Shown here piece by piece: positions 15,884-23,420 of a DNA stretch of 25,896 nt; the stretch's first letter is position 1; every line of letters starts with the position of its first letter. The position numbers were made by a program, and so were the translations under genes. Under the pieces are notes generated by a model. It saw only the letters and a list, made by a program, of their open reading frames with translations, made no database searches and was not told the DNA's origin. This DNA is from JBFHNV01 sp041593595 (lineage in GTDB: Bacteria; Pseudomonadota; Gammaproteobacteria; HK1), in assembly GCA_041593595.1 (NCBI GenBank), contig JBFHNV010000069.1, positions 1-25,896 of the forward strand, in the 5' to 3' direction.

Positions 15884-16653
15884 GCGTCGCGGCGACCGGG
15901 CCGGCGCCCTGCGTGCTGGAGGTGCGCGAGGTGCGCAAGTCCTACGGCCACACCCGGGCACTGGACGGCGTCTCGGTGCAGGTGGCGGCCGGCGAGTTCG
16001 TCGCCCTGCTGGGGCCCAACGGGGCCGGCAAGAGCACCCTGTTCCAGCTCCTGAGCGGACTGTTCGTGGCGGACGGCGGCCACATCAGCGTGCTGGGGCA
16101 CGACATCCGGCACGATGCCACCGCCGCGCTGGGCGGGATCGGCATCGTGTTCCAGCAGCCCACCCTGGACCTGGATCTCTCGGTGCGTGCGAACCTGCGC
16201 TTCAGCGCGCGCCTGCACGGCCTGCCGGGCGCGCGGGCGCGCGCGCGCATCGAGGAGGAGATGCGGCGCCTGGATCTCACCGCGAGCGCCGACGCGGTGG
16301 CCCGCACCCTGAGCGGCGGCAACCGGCGCCGGGTGGAGCTGGCCCGGGCCCTGGTGCACGAGCCGGCGGTGCTGCTGATGGACGAGGCCACCGTGGGGCT
16401 CGATCCGGCGACCCGGCGCCAGCTGCTGGACTACGTGCTGTCGCTGGCGCACACCCGCGGCGTGGGCGTGCTGTGGGCCACCCACCTGGTGGACGAGGCC
16501 GAGGAAGCGGACCGGGTGCTGGTGCTGCACAAGGGGCGCGTGCTGGCGAACGCCACGCCGGCAGACCTGGTCGCCGGGTCCGACGCGCCGGATCTCGCCC
16601 GGGCCTTTCTCGCGCTCACCGCGGGCGACGGGGGCGCACGGGATCGCGGTTAG
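15880..16653 (+). CDS. ABC transporter ATP-binding protein, PQQ-dependent alcohol dehydrogenase system
   Basis: Second ATPase of the operon, 257 residues, of the drug/export-like class that pairs with ABC-2 permeases, resembling the PQQ_ABC_ATP family. Walker A is GPNGAGKST, Q-loop VFQQPTLDLDLSVRANL, and H-loop ATHLVDE. Two deviations are visible: the signature reads LSGGNRRRVELARAL (Asn where Gln is usual) and Walker B is LLMDEATVGLD (Ala for Pro). The catalytic Asp-Glu is kept, so it should hydrolyse ATP. The permease partner is most likely the ABC-2 protein at 19038. Relatives are the Pseudomonas Ped and Methylobacterium Lut transporters, which are linked to lanthanide uptake. ATGA overlap with the previous gene. 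Confidence 0.88.
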   Translation: MSVAATGPAPCVLEVREVRKSYGHTRALDGVSVQVAAGEFVALLGPNGAGKSTLFQLLSGLFVADGGHISVLGHDIRHDATAALGGIGIVFQQPTLDLDLSVRANLRFSARLHGLPGARARARIEEEMRRLDLTASADAVARTLSGGNRRRVELARALVHEPAVLLMDEATVGLDPATRRQLLDYVLSLAHTRGVGVLWATHLVDEAEEADRVLVLHKGRVLANATPADLVAGSDAPDLARAFLALTAGDGGARDRG

Positions 16654-16714
16654 GCTTCGCGCGCGCTCCGTTGCGGGCGGCGGAAGAAGACGGAACACGG
16701 AGGAGACACACGAC

Positions 16715-17869
16715 ATGATCGGATCGGGGCGGCACACCGGGAGGGCTCTCGTGCGCGGGCGACGCGGGATCGCCGCGACGGCGCTGCTCACCGTCGCGCT
16801 CGCCGTCGCGACGGACGCCCGGGCGAAGGGCACCGGGTACCTGTTCGTGAGCAGCGAGAAGGATCACACCGTGACCGTGCTCGACGGCAAGAGCTACCAG
16901 GTGGTGAAGCAGATCCGCACCGCGGCGCGCCCGCGCCACATGGCCTTCGATCCGCAGCGCACCCGTCTCTACGTGGCCTGCGGCGACGGCGACGCCATCG
17001 ACATCATCGACGTGAACGAGCTCGCCCTCGTCGACCGCATCGTCGGTATCGAGGATCCGGAAGCGTTCGGTTTCAGCCCCGACGGCAAGACCATGTACCT
17101 GTCCCTGGAGGACGACGCGAAGCTGGGCATCCTGGACCTGGACGCCTACTTCGCGGCCCGCGGGGGAACGCCCGAGCTGACGGTGGCGGAGGTCAGCGAG
17201 GGCGGCGCCGAGGGGGAGAGGAGCGGCGAGGAGCGGAAGAACGAGGAGGGCGCCCGCGCGAGCGACAGCGACGGGGCCGTGCCGGGGTTGCGCACCATCG
17301 AGGTGGGCGAGGAGCCCGAGGGCATCCTGGTCAGCCCCGACGGCGCGACGGTGTTCGTGACCTCGGAGGTGGCGAACATGGTGCACGTGGTGGACACCGC
17401 GAGCGGCACGCTGAAGGCGAACGTGGTGGTGGGTAACCGGCCGCGGCGGCTCGCGCTGACGCCGGACGGCAAGGAGCTGTGGGTCACCAGCGAGCTCGCC
17501 GGCTCGGTCAGCATCCTGGACATGGGCAGCTACCAGGTGAAGCGCGGCATCGAGTTCCGGCCGAAGGGATTCCGGCCCGAGGACGTGACCCCGGTGGGCA
17601 TCACCATGACCGCGGACGGCGCGACCGCCTGGGTCGCGCTGGGGCGCGCCAATCACGTGGCCGTGGTGGACGTGGCGAGCGGCGACATCCTGGACTACGT
17701 GCTGGTGGGCAACCGGGCCTGGAATGTCACCTTCAACCGCGACGAGTCGCTCCTGTTCGTGGCCAACGGGCTGAGCGACGACGTCTCCATCATCGATGCC
17801 GCCAAGCGCAGGGTCATCCGCTCGGTGCCGGTGGGGCGCGTGCCCTACGCGGTGCTGGTGGACGACTGA
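16715..17869 (+). CDS. PQQ-dependent catabolism-associated beta-propeller (YVTN) protein
   Basis: Exported seven-bladed beta-propeller of 384 residues. The signal peptide (about 1-34) ends DARA-KG. YVTN-type repeats follow: GYLFVSSEKDHTVTVLDGKS, LYVACGDGDAIDIIDVNEL, VFVTSEVANMVHVVDTASG, LWVTSELAGSVSILDMGSY, and AWVALGRANHVAVVDVASGD. The ribosome site is GGAGGAG 9 bases before the ATG. Between two blades (residues about 162-188) lies a highly charged, low-complexity stretch with EGERSGEERKNEEGARASDS, which looks like a surface loop insertion. The family is confined to loci for PQQ-dependent alcohol oxidation; the role is not proven. It sits between the ATPase and the binding protein of the same transport system. 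Confidence 0.88.
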   Translation: MIGSGRHTGRALVRGRRGIAATALLTVALAVATDARAKGTGYLFVSSEKDHTVTVLDGKSYQVVKQIRTAARPRHMAFDPQRTRLYVACGDGDAIDIIDVNELALVDRIVGIEDPEAFGFSPDGKTMYLSLEDDAKLGILDLDAYFAARGGTPELTVAEVSEGGAEGERSGEERKNEEGARASDSDGAVPGLRTIEVGEEPEGILVSPDGATVFVTSEVANMVHVVDTASGTLKANVVVGNRPRRLALTPDGKELWVTSELAGSVSILDMGSYQVKRGIEFRPKGFRPEDVTPVGITMTADGATAWVALGRANHVAVVDVASGDILDYVLVGNRAWNVTFNRDESLLFVANGLSDDVSIIDAAKRRVIRSVPVGRVPYAVLVDD

Positions 17870-17875
17870 GAGCAC

Positions 17876-19066
17876 GTGAGTCGAGTACCGCACCTGCGGC
17901 GCCTGATGCACGCCGTCGTGTGCACGGCGGCGCTGGCCGTGGCGGCGCCGGCGATGGCCGCGGATCTCGTCATCGGCTACCTGCAGATGAGCCGCGACGC
18001 CCGCTACGGCGACAGCCGTACCTACGCGCGCTATCTCACGGGCCCGCTGGGTCGACCCTACGACGGCGCCCGGGTCGCGATCCAGGAATCGAAGTTCGTG
18101 GGCTCCGCCCTGGGCCTCGAATTCAGGCTGGAGCGCGAGCGGGTGCGGGACGCGGCACACGCCGCCGAGACCATCATCGCGATGAACGGCAACGGCGTGC
18201 ACTACTTCCTGGTCGACGCGCCCGCGGAGGTGCTCGCCGAGACGGCGAAGCAGGTCCGCGACCGCCCGGTGCTGCTGTTCAACGTCTCCGCGCCGGACGA
18301 CCGGCTACGCAACGAGCTGTGCCAGGGCAACCTGCTGCACGTGATCCCGAGCCATGCCATGGGAAGCGACGCCCTCGCCCAGTACCTGGTGTCGCGCAAG
18401 TGGCGCAAGGTGCTGGTGCTGCGCGGCCCCGCCGAGGAGGACCGGCAGATCGCGGCAGCCTTCTCGCGCTCGGCGAAACGCATGGGCCTCGAGATCGTGG
18501 ACAGCCGCGACTTCGTGCTCAGCAACGACCCCCGCGAGCGGGACCGCAACAACGTGGCGCTCCTCACTGCCGGTGCGGACTACGAGGTGGTCTACGTTGC
18601 CGACGCCGACGGCGAGTTCGCCCGCGACGTGCCCTATCAGACGGTGAAGCCGCGACCGGTGGTGGGCAGCGAGGGGCTCGCGGGCGCCGCCTGGCACTGG
18701 GCCTGGGAGCGCCACGGGGCGCCGCAGCTCGAGGGCCGCTTCGAGAAGCTCGCCGGGCGGCCCATGCGCGACGTGGACTGGGCGGCGTGGATGGCGGTGA
18801 AGGCCCTGGTGGAAGCGCTCGTGCGCACCGGGAGCGGCGCGTTCGCCCAGGTCTCGCAGTACCTGCGCGGCGATGACATCATCCTGGACGGCTTCAAGGG
18901 CAACCGGCTCGACTTCCGGCCGTGGAATGGCCAGCTACGCCAGCCGATCCTGCTGGTGACCCACAACTGGGTCGTGGATCGGGCCCCGCTGCAGGGCTTC
19001 CTCCACCCCACCAACAACCTGGACACCCTCGGATTCGATGAACGCGAGAGCCAGTGCAGACCGTGA
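17876..19066 (+). CDS. Substrate-binding protein of the PQQ-dependent alcohol dehydrogenase ABC system
   Basis: Periplasmic protein of 396 residues of the type I (Leu/Ile/Val-like) binding-protein fold, matching the PQQ_ABC_bind family. The signal peptide MSRVPHLRRLMHAVVCTAAL (then AVAAPAMA) precedes ADLVIGYLQMSRD. Typical parts are FSRSAKRMGLEIVDSRDFVLSNDPRERDRNN and the C-terminal HNWVVDRAPLQGFLHPTNNLDTLGFDE, which I recognise from Ped/Lut-type loci. The GTG at 17876 begins 4 bp after the propeller gene; an ATG at 17906 would still leave a signal peptide. It overlaps the permease gene by 29 bp. Coupling a binding protein to an ABC-2 permease is an unusual pairing and defines this transporter type. 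Confidence 0.87.
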   Translation: MSRVPHLRRLMHAVVCTAALAVAAPAMAADLVIGYLQMSRDARYGDSRTYARYLTGPLGRPYDGARVAIQESKFVGSALGLEFRLERERVRDAAHAAETIIAMNGNGVHYFLVDAPAEVLAETAKQVRDRPVLLFNVSAPDDRLRNELCQGNLLHVIPSHAMGSDALAQYLVSRKWRKVLVLRGPAEEDRQIAAAFSRSAKRMGLEIVDSRDFVLSNDPRERDRNNVALLTAGADYEVVYVADADGEFARDVPYQTVKPRPVVGSEGLAGAAWHWAWERHGAPQLEGRFEKLAGRPMRDVDWAAWMAVKALVEALVRTGSGAFAQVSQYLRGDDIILDGFKGNRLDFRPWNGQLRQPILLVTHNWVVDRAPLQGFLHPTNNLDTLGFDERESQCRP

Positions 19067-19904
19067 GGCCGTAATCGCCCGCCCGGGCCGGCTGCCCGCC
19101 GGCGGCCATGCCCTGCAGGCGGTGGTGGCGGTGGCCGGGCGCGAGCTGCACAAGTTCGTGCGCCAGCGCGGCCGGCTGTTCTCCGCCCTGGTGCGTCCCA
19201 GCCTCTGGCTGCTGGTCTTCGCGGCGGGCTTCCAGAACGTCTTCGGCGTGTCCATCGTGCCCCCCTACGAGACCTACATCGAGTACGAGGTCTACATCGT
19301 GCCGGGGCTGATCGCCATGGTGCTGCTGTTCAACGGCATGCAGTCGTCGCTGGCCATGGTCTACGACCGCGAGATGGGCATGATGCGCCTGCTGCTCACC
19401 GCCCCGCTGCCGCGCTGGTTCCTGCTGCTGGCCAAGCTTCTCGCGGGCACCTTCCTGTCGGTGCTTCAGGCCTACGCCTTCCTCCTCATCGCCCTGGCCT
19501 TCGGCGTCGACATCCCCCTCGACGGCTGGCTGTATGCGCTGCCCGCCATGATCCTGGGCGGCATGATGCTGGGGGCGGTGGGGCTGCTGCTGTCGGTGCA
19601 CGTGAAGCAGCTGGAGAACTTCGCGGGCACGATGAACTTCGTGATCTTCCCCATGTTCTTCATCTCCTCGGCGCTCTACCCCCTGTGGAAGCTCCAGGAG
19701 TCCGGCGCCGAGGTGGTGTACCAGATGGCGCGCTTCAACCCGTTCACCCACGTGGTGGAGGCCATTCGCCATGCCCTGTACGGGCACTTCAACGGCCTCG
19801 CCTACGGGGTGGTCGTGGGGACGCTCGTCGTGGTGTTCGTGCTGGCCGTGTACGGTTACGACCCGCAACGCGGGCTCGCCCACCGCACGCAGCGCCCGGG
19901 GTGA
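19038..19904 (+). CDS. ABC-2 type permease, PQQ/alcohol-associated (PedC-like)
   Basis: Inner-membrane protein of 288 residues with about six membrane segments: near residues 52-72, 90-110, 130-160, 170-190, 200-218 and 262-280. It belongs to the ABC-2 family, with the typical YIVPGLIAMVLLFNGMQSSL and NPFTHVVEAIRHALYG stretches, and is close to the Pseudomonas PedC permease. Together with the ATPase at 15880 and binding protein at 17876 it forms one transport system. In Pseudomonas putida and Methylobacterium the homologous systems are needed for lanthanide-dependent growth, so lanthanide import or a linked transport step is the best inference. It is the last gene of the plus-strand operon. 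Confidence 0.88.
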   Translation: MNARASADREAVIARPGRLPAGGHALQAVVAVAGRELHKFVRQRGRLFSALVRPSLWLLVFAAGFQNVFGVSIVPPYETYIEYEVYIVPGLIAMVLLFNGMQSSLAMVYDREMGMMRLLLTAPLPRWFLLLAKLLAGTFLSVLQAYAFLLIALAFGVDIPLDGWLYALPAMILGGMMLGAVGLLLSVHVKQLENFAGTMNFVIFPMFFISSALYPLWKLQESGAEVVYQMARFNPFTHVVEAIRHALYGHFNGLAYGVVVGTLVVVFVLAVYGYDPQRGLAHRTQRPG

Positions 19905-19951
19905 GGCGGCGACGGTCTGCCGCCCCCGGAGAGCCGTCAGCTGTCGCCGCC
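19905..19951. terminator. Candidate bidirectional terminator hairpin between convergent genes
   Basis: GGCGGCGAC (19905-19913) and GTCGCCGCC (19943-19951) are a perfect 9-bp inverted pair beginning right after the permease stop and reaching into the end of the SoxYZ-like gene. A nested alternative GACGG/CCGTC (19911-19915 with 19934-19938) competes. No T-run is present. Confidence 0.5.
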
Positions 19952-20773
19952 CGCCACCTGCCACGCGCCGCGGTACGCGCCGCCCTTGCTGTCGGTGACC
20001 TCCACGCTCAGCTCGCCCGGGCCCCGCGGCAGGTAGTGGAAGCGGATGCTCGGGTCCTCGCTCAGCGAGATGTCCGACTCGACCCGCAGCACCGGCTCGC
20101 CCCGGTAGGTCACGTTGACGGTCCTGATGAAGTGTGCCGGCACGTAGTGGCGGGTGATCTGGTCCATCTGCATGCCGGTGCTGTTGGGGTGGCTGATGAG
20201 GAGCTGCGCCGGGTGCGGCTTGCCGAAGTCGGTCACCGGCGCCTGGCGCAGCTTCATCCGGCCGAGCCGCGCCAGGGCGGCTTCCGGATCCTTGCCCGCC
20301 GGCGCCGAGCAGCCGCCGGAGGCCTTCACGTAGCGGCTGACCATGTAGAGGCTGCCGTCGTCGGTCTCGGCGACGGCGCGCACGTGGGTGTAGGTGTTCA
20401 CCCGCACCCGGGTGTCCACGTCGACCACGCCGCTGGCCGGAGTGAAGTGGAAGCGCCCCGCCACGGGCGCGGGGTTCATGTCGATGAGCAGGGTCACGGA
20501 CTTGACGTAGCGGTCCGCGCGCTGGGGGAACGCGGCGCGGATGGCCACCGGCACGATCGCCGCGTCGTGTGCCCGATCCGGCGCCTCCAGGGCGATCACG
20601 CCCGTGCCGTCGGCGATGTCCCGGTCACCGAAGAGCTCTGCGCGCAGTGCCCGCCAACGCACCTCCTCCGTGTCGGCGTCGGCGCGGGCCGGGCCGGGGA
20701 CGGCCAGCAGCGATGCCAGCGCGAGGAGCAGGGCCGGGATCGGCAATCGGATCTGGGCGGGAACGGCGCACAT
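19937..20773 (-). CDS. Quinoprotein dehydrogenase-associated SoxYZ-like carrier protein
   Basis: Exported 278-residue fusion of a SoxY-like and a SoxZ-like domain. The signal peptide (about 1-30, ending GPARA-DAD) is followed by the SoxY-like half, which carries the single cysteine in KASGGCSAPAGKD; in sulfur oxidisers the equivalent cysteine on the GGCGG arm carries sulfur intermediates. The second half, from MKLRQAPVTDFGKPHPAQLL to the C-terminus, matches SoxZ. No other sox genes are nearby, and this fusion family occurs with PQQ dehydrogenases, so a thiol-carrier role in quinoprotein maturation is the usual conjecture, not shown. Start chosen for the strong GGAGGGGGAG 4 bases before the ATG. 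A 74-bp gap separates it from the metallohydrolase gene upstream. Confidence 0.87.
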   Translation of the reverse strand: MCAVPAQIRLPIPALLLALASLLAVPGPARADADTEEVRWRALRAELFGDRDIADGTGVIALEAPDRAHDAAIVPVAIRAAFPQRADRYVKSVTLLIDMNPAPVAGRFHFTPASGVVDVDTRVRVNTYTHVRAVAETDDGSLYMVSRYVKASGGCSAPAGKDPEAALARLGRMKLRQAPVTDFGKPHPAQLLISHPNSTGMQMDQITRHYVPAHFIRTVNVTYRGEPVLRVESDISLSEDPSIRFHYLPRGPGELSVEVTDSKGGAYRGAWQVAGGDS

Positions 20774-20803
20774 GGTGCTCCCCCTCCGGCTGGGCATGGC
20801 ACG

Positions 20804-20816
20804 TGTTCCCGGAACA
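20804..20816. promoter_or_regulatory. Palindrome upstream of the SoxYZ-like gene
   Basis: TGTTCC-C-GGAACA is a perfect 6-1-6 palindrome 31-43 bp before the SoxYZ-like start, inside the 74-bp gap to the metallohydrolase gene. It may be a dimeric regulator's site. No matching -35/-10 pair is clear. Confidence 0.35.
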
Positions 20817-20847
20817 TACACTCGGGATCGGCTCCGGGAAACCGCCG

Positions 20848-21831
20848 TCACTCCCATTCCAGCTCCGTGTAGCTGGCCGTGACGTTGCGCGGGTGGTTGT
20901 CGTCGAACAGCAGCCAGTGCCCGCGTTCCCCGGGCGCCACCGCGCGAATGGCGGCCTCGATGCCCGCGTCGCGGGCCACCGCCGCCCGGGTGTCCTCCAG
21001 CAGCAGCCGCAGGTAGCGCTCCTCGTCGTCCAGCGCCGCGGGCCATGGCGCGCTCGCCGGCCCGTGACCGGGCACCACCTGGCGGACGGCGCCGGCCGGC
21101 TCGGCGCGCAGTCGTGCCAGCACCGCCAGCCAGCCACGCAGACTGCCGTCCACCACCGGCAGCCGCTCCATGAACAGGAGATCGCCGGCGAACAGGGTCC
21201 CGGACTCATGGTCGAGGACGCTGAGATCGTTGTCCGTGTGGGCAGTGGGGTAGGCGGTGAGGGTCAGCCTGCGGCCCCCCAGGTCGATCTCCAGGGTGTC
21301 CTCCACGAGCAGGTCCGGCGCCACCGCCCGGGTGCCCTCGAAGGCCGGGCCCACCAGCCGGGCGAAGCTGTCCAGGTAGAAGGGCGCGCGCCGGGCCAGC
21401 GCCTGCGGCAGCTTGTGGTGACCCACGAACCGGGCACCGGCACCGGAGAAGGCCGCGTTGCCCAGCACGTGGTCCGGGTGGACGTGGGTGTTGATCACGT
21501 GGCTGACGGGCAGGTCGGTGATGCCCCGGATGGCGGCGCGCAGCCGCTCCCCGAAGCGCCGGCTGCCGCCGGTGTCGATGACGGCCACCGAGCGCTCGCC
21601 CACGATCACCCCCACGTTGGCGAAGGCGCCCAGGTTGTGCTCGCTGGCTTCGCCGTGCGGGCCGACGTGCACGTAGACGCCGTCCGCGACGGGCGTCAGC
21701 ACCGGGGGCGCGTCCGCGCGTCCGGCCGCCACCGGCGCCAGCAGCAGCACCACCACGGCGACCCGGCGCAGCCGGCGCAGCCGGCGGGCAGCCGTGCCGG
21801 CGCTCCACGCTGCCGGCCCAGGCGAGGACAT
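20848..21831 (-). CDS. Quinoprotein relay-type zinc metallohydrolase (metallo-beta-lactamase fold)
   Basis: Exported MBL-fold hydrolase of 327 residues related to SoxH and to the quinoprotein relay zinc metallohydrolases. An arginine-rich start and hydrophobic stretch VAVVVLLLAPVAAGRADA form the signal peptide. Metal ligands are all visible: THVHPDH (residues 115-121), the downstream GHHKLP, the AHTDND region, FAGDLLF (bridging Asp) and PGHGP. The C-terminal extension ends DDNHPRNVTASYTELEWE. It lies upstream of the SoxYZ-like carrier on the same strand and is divergent from the CXXCW gene with only 37 bp between starts. It likely acts with the carrier in the periplasm, for example hydrolysing a carrier-bound thioester or persulfide; that is inference. 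Confidence 0.88.
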   Translation of the reverse strand: MSSPGPAAWSAGTAARRLRRLRRVAVVVLLLAPVAAGRADAPPVLTPVADGVYVHVGPHGEASEHNLGAFANVGVIVGERSVAVIDTGGSRRFGERLRAAIRGITDLPVSHVINTHVHPDHVLGNAAFSGAGARFVGHHKLPQALARRAPFYLDSFARLVGPAFEGTRAVAPDLLVEDTLEIDLGGRRLTLTAYPTAHTDNDLSVLDHESGTLFAGDLLFMERLPVVDGSLRGWLAVLARLRAEPAGAVRQVVPGHGPASAPWPAALDDEERYLRLLLEDTRAAVARDAGIEAAIRAVAPGERGHWLLFDDNHPRNVTASYTELEWE

Positions 21832-21835
21832 GGCT

Positions 21836-21848
21836 TACCATCCTGGTA
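21836..21848. promoter_or_regulatory. Short palindrome between divergent starts
   Basis: TACCA-TCC-TGGTA lies in the 37-bp space between the metallohydrolase and CXXCW start codons and could coordinate the two. The space is too small for two full promoters, so each promoter must overlap the opposite gene. Confidence 0.25.
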
Positions 21849-21868
21849 TCGGACGAGGTGAGGATAAC

Positions 21869-22480
21869 GTGGTGCCCGAGCGCGCGACCATCCGGCCGCC
21901 AACCCCCTGGCGCGTGGGCGCGTGCGCGCTCGCGGTGGCCGCGCTGCTCCCGGGCGGCAGCGCCGCGAGCGAGACCGGCGCCGAGTGCGTACCCGACGAG
22001 CCCGCGGACTATCGTCTGGCGGACTTCCGCGCCCCGACGCCCTGCACCCTGGCGGGTGGCCGGGTGCTCGCCGCCGACGGGCTCGCGCGGCTGGTTCGCG
22101 CGGGCCCGCCGGTGCTCGTCGACGTGTTCCCCGCCCCGCGTCGCCCGGCCGGTCTCACCGGCGACGGCGCCTGGCTGCCGCCGGCCCGGGCCAGCATCCC
22201 CGGCAGCGTGTGGCTGCCCAACACGGGCTTCGGGATCCTGCCCGCGGAGGAGGAGCGCTACCTGCGCGACAACCTGCTCCGGCTCACCCAGGGCGATCCG
22301 GCGCGCGCCCTGGTGTTCTTCTGCGAGCGGGACTGCTGGATGTCCTGGAACGCGGCGCGCCGGGCGGTCGAGTGGGGCTACACGGGGGTCTACTGGTACC
22401 CGGGCGGCACCGACGACTGGCAGGCGTCGGGCCGCCCGCTGCGGCCGCTGGTCCCGGTGCCCAGGGACGAAGGGCACTGA
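21869..22480 (+). CDS. PQQ-dependent catabolism-associated CXXCW-motif protein
   Basis: Exported rhodanese-like protein of about 203 residues. A Sec signal peptide (VGACALAVAALLPGGSAASE) is followed by the conserved ADYRLADFRAPTP and ALVFFCERDCWMSWNAARRA, the family signature with two cysteines and a tryptophan (at about residues 152-157). The fold is that of a rhodanese domain but the usual single active-site cysteine loop is replaced by this paired motif, suggesting redox or persulfide chemistry. GTG at 21869 was chosen with GAGGTGAGGA upstream; GTG at 21872 and an ATG at 21830 are alternatives. Its relatives are found with PQQ alcohol dehydrogenases and their ABC system. Function is unproven. 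Confidence 0.86.
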   Translation: MVPERATIRPPTPWRVGACALAVAALLPGGSAASETGAECVPDEPADYRLADFRAPTPCTLAGGRVLAADGLARLVRAGPPVLVDVFPAPRRPAGLTGDGAWLPPARASIPGSVWLPNTGFGILPAEEERYLRDNLLRLTQGDPARALVFFCERDCWMSWNAARRAVEWGYTGVYWYPGGTDDWQASGRPLRPLVPVPRDEGH

Positions 22481-22570
22481 TCGGCGGCTGCGATCCCCCG
22501 CGCCGACGCGCATCCGTGGTCGACACCAGGGCGGGCCCGACGGGGGCGGGATGCAGGGCAGGGATCCGTG

Positions 22571-23161
22571 TCACCGCTTCGCGTTCAGCCGCGCCACGAG
22601 GATCCGGTCCAGGAGGTACCGGGTGGCGCGGCGCCAGGAGCGCTCGTTGTTGCCGCGCAGGTCCACGAAGGCCTGGGCCACGCGCTCGCCGGTGCCCACG
22701 TCGTAGGTCACGACGTTCAGGTTGACGATGAGATTGCTCACCAGCTGGACCCAGCCGACCAGGACCCACCGGGCGCCGAGGCGTGCACCGATGTCGCGCT
22801 CGCAGCCGTTGCACCGGTGCAGCCAGGTGCCGGGGCTCGCCGCCTGCACCGCCGCCCGGGTAGCCGCTGCGTCGGCCACCAGGTAGCCCTCCGCCGCCAG
22901 CCGCTCGCGGATCATGCCCGCCACCATGTCCAGACGCGTCTGCTCCGCGGCGGTGACGCGGTCCGGGTCGGGGAAGTAGTCGGCCTTCAGGAGCTCCAGG
23001 GGCAGCACCGCCACGTGCGGCGCCGCGGCCTGGGCGCGCGCCGGTGCGGCCCACGGCCCGAGCGCGGCGGCCACGAACACGAGGCCGGTCACCCGCAGCA
23101 GCGTGCGCCCGAGCCCCGGTGACCTGGTCGATGATCGCCGCGACGGCCCCGCGGCACGCAC
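22571..23161 (-). CDS. DUF3280/DUF2380-like exported protein of PQQ loci
   Basis: An exported protein of about 196 residues (mature part about 150). The signal-like stretch VTGLVFVAAALGPWAAPARA precedes HVAVLPLELLKADYFPD, followed by LVSNLIVNLNVVTYDVGTGE and FVDLRGNNERSWRRATRYLL, features of the DUF3280/DUF2380 proteins found beside methanol/ethanol quinoprotein genes. A CNGC pair (C-x-x-C) lies at about residues 117-120. The start is uncertain: the only ATG in frame is at 23248, giving an unlikely 72-residue presequence, whereas GTG at 23161 gives a plausible signal peptide, but neither has a good ribosome site. Role unknown; it converges with the CXXCW gene. Family naming is from memory of the pattern. 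Confidence 0.75.
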   Translation of the reverse strand: MRAAGPSRRSSTRSPGLGRTLLRVTGLVFVAAALGPWAAPARAQAAAPHVAVLPLELLKADYFPDPDRVTAAEQTRLDMVAGMIRERLAAEGYLVADAAATRAAVQAASPGTWLHRCNGCERDIGARLGARWVLVGWVQLVSNLIVNLNVVTYDVGTGERVAQAFVDLRGNNERSWRRATRYLLDRILVARLNAKR

Positions 23162-23382
23162 CTCGCGGCCGGATGCGTGGGCGCCATGATGCGCCGCGGC
23201 AGGACGCCGTCGGGGCGAGTGAAGGGCTCCGCGGGCGGACGGGGACATTGCCGTCGCGAGGTGATGGAACGTGGCCGCGATTATGGACGGAACGCCCCGC
23301 CTGCGCAGAAGCGCGGCAAGGCAGTGAAGGTGTCCGTGGCCGTTGCGCGTCCTCGCCGGTCGCGATCGTGAATGATGCGGGC

Positions 23383-23388
23383 TAGCAT
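23383..23388 (+). promoter_or_regulatory. -10-like TAGCAT upstream of the small four-Cys protein gene
   Basis: GATGCGGGCTAGCATTCGCG contains a -10-like TAGCAT 32 bp before the ATG at 23421. The same word occurs at 2504 before the gamma-lyase gene in a similar GATGCGG context. No -35 is evident at the right distance. Confidence 0.3.
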
Positions 23389-23420
23389 TCGCGCCCCAGC
23401 GGTGTCACGGGGGAACGACG

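Noticed and set aside
19937..20773. Sox thiosulfate oxidation pathway
   Set aside because: Only a SoxYZ-like fusion and SoxH-like hydrolase are present; no SoxA, X, B, C or D. The neighbours mark the quinoprotein-associated branch.
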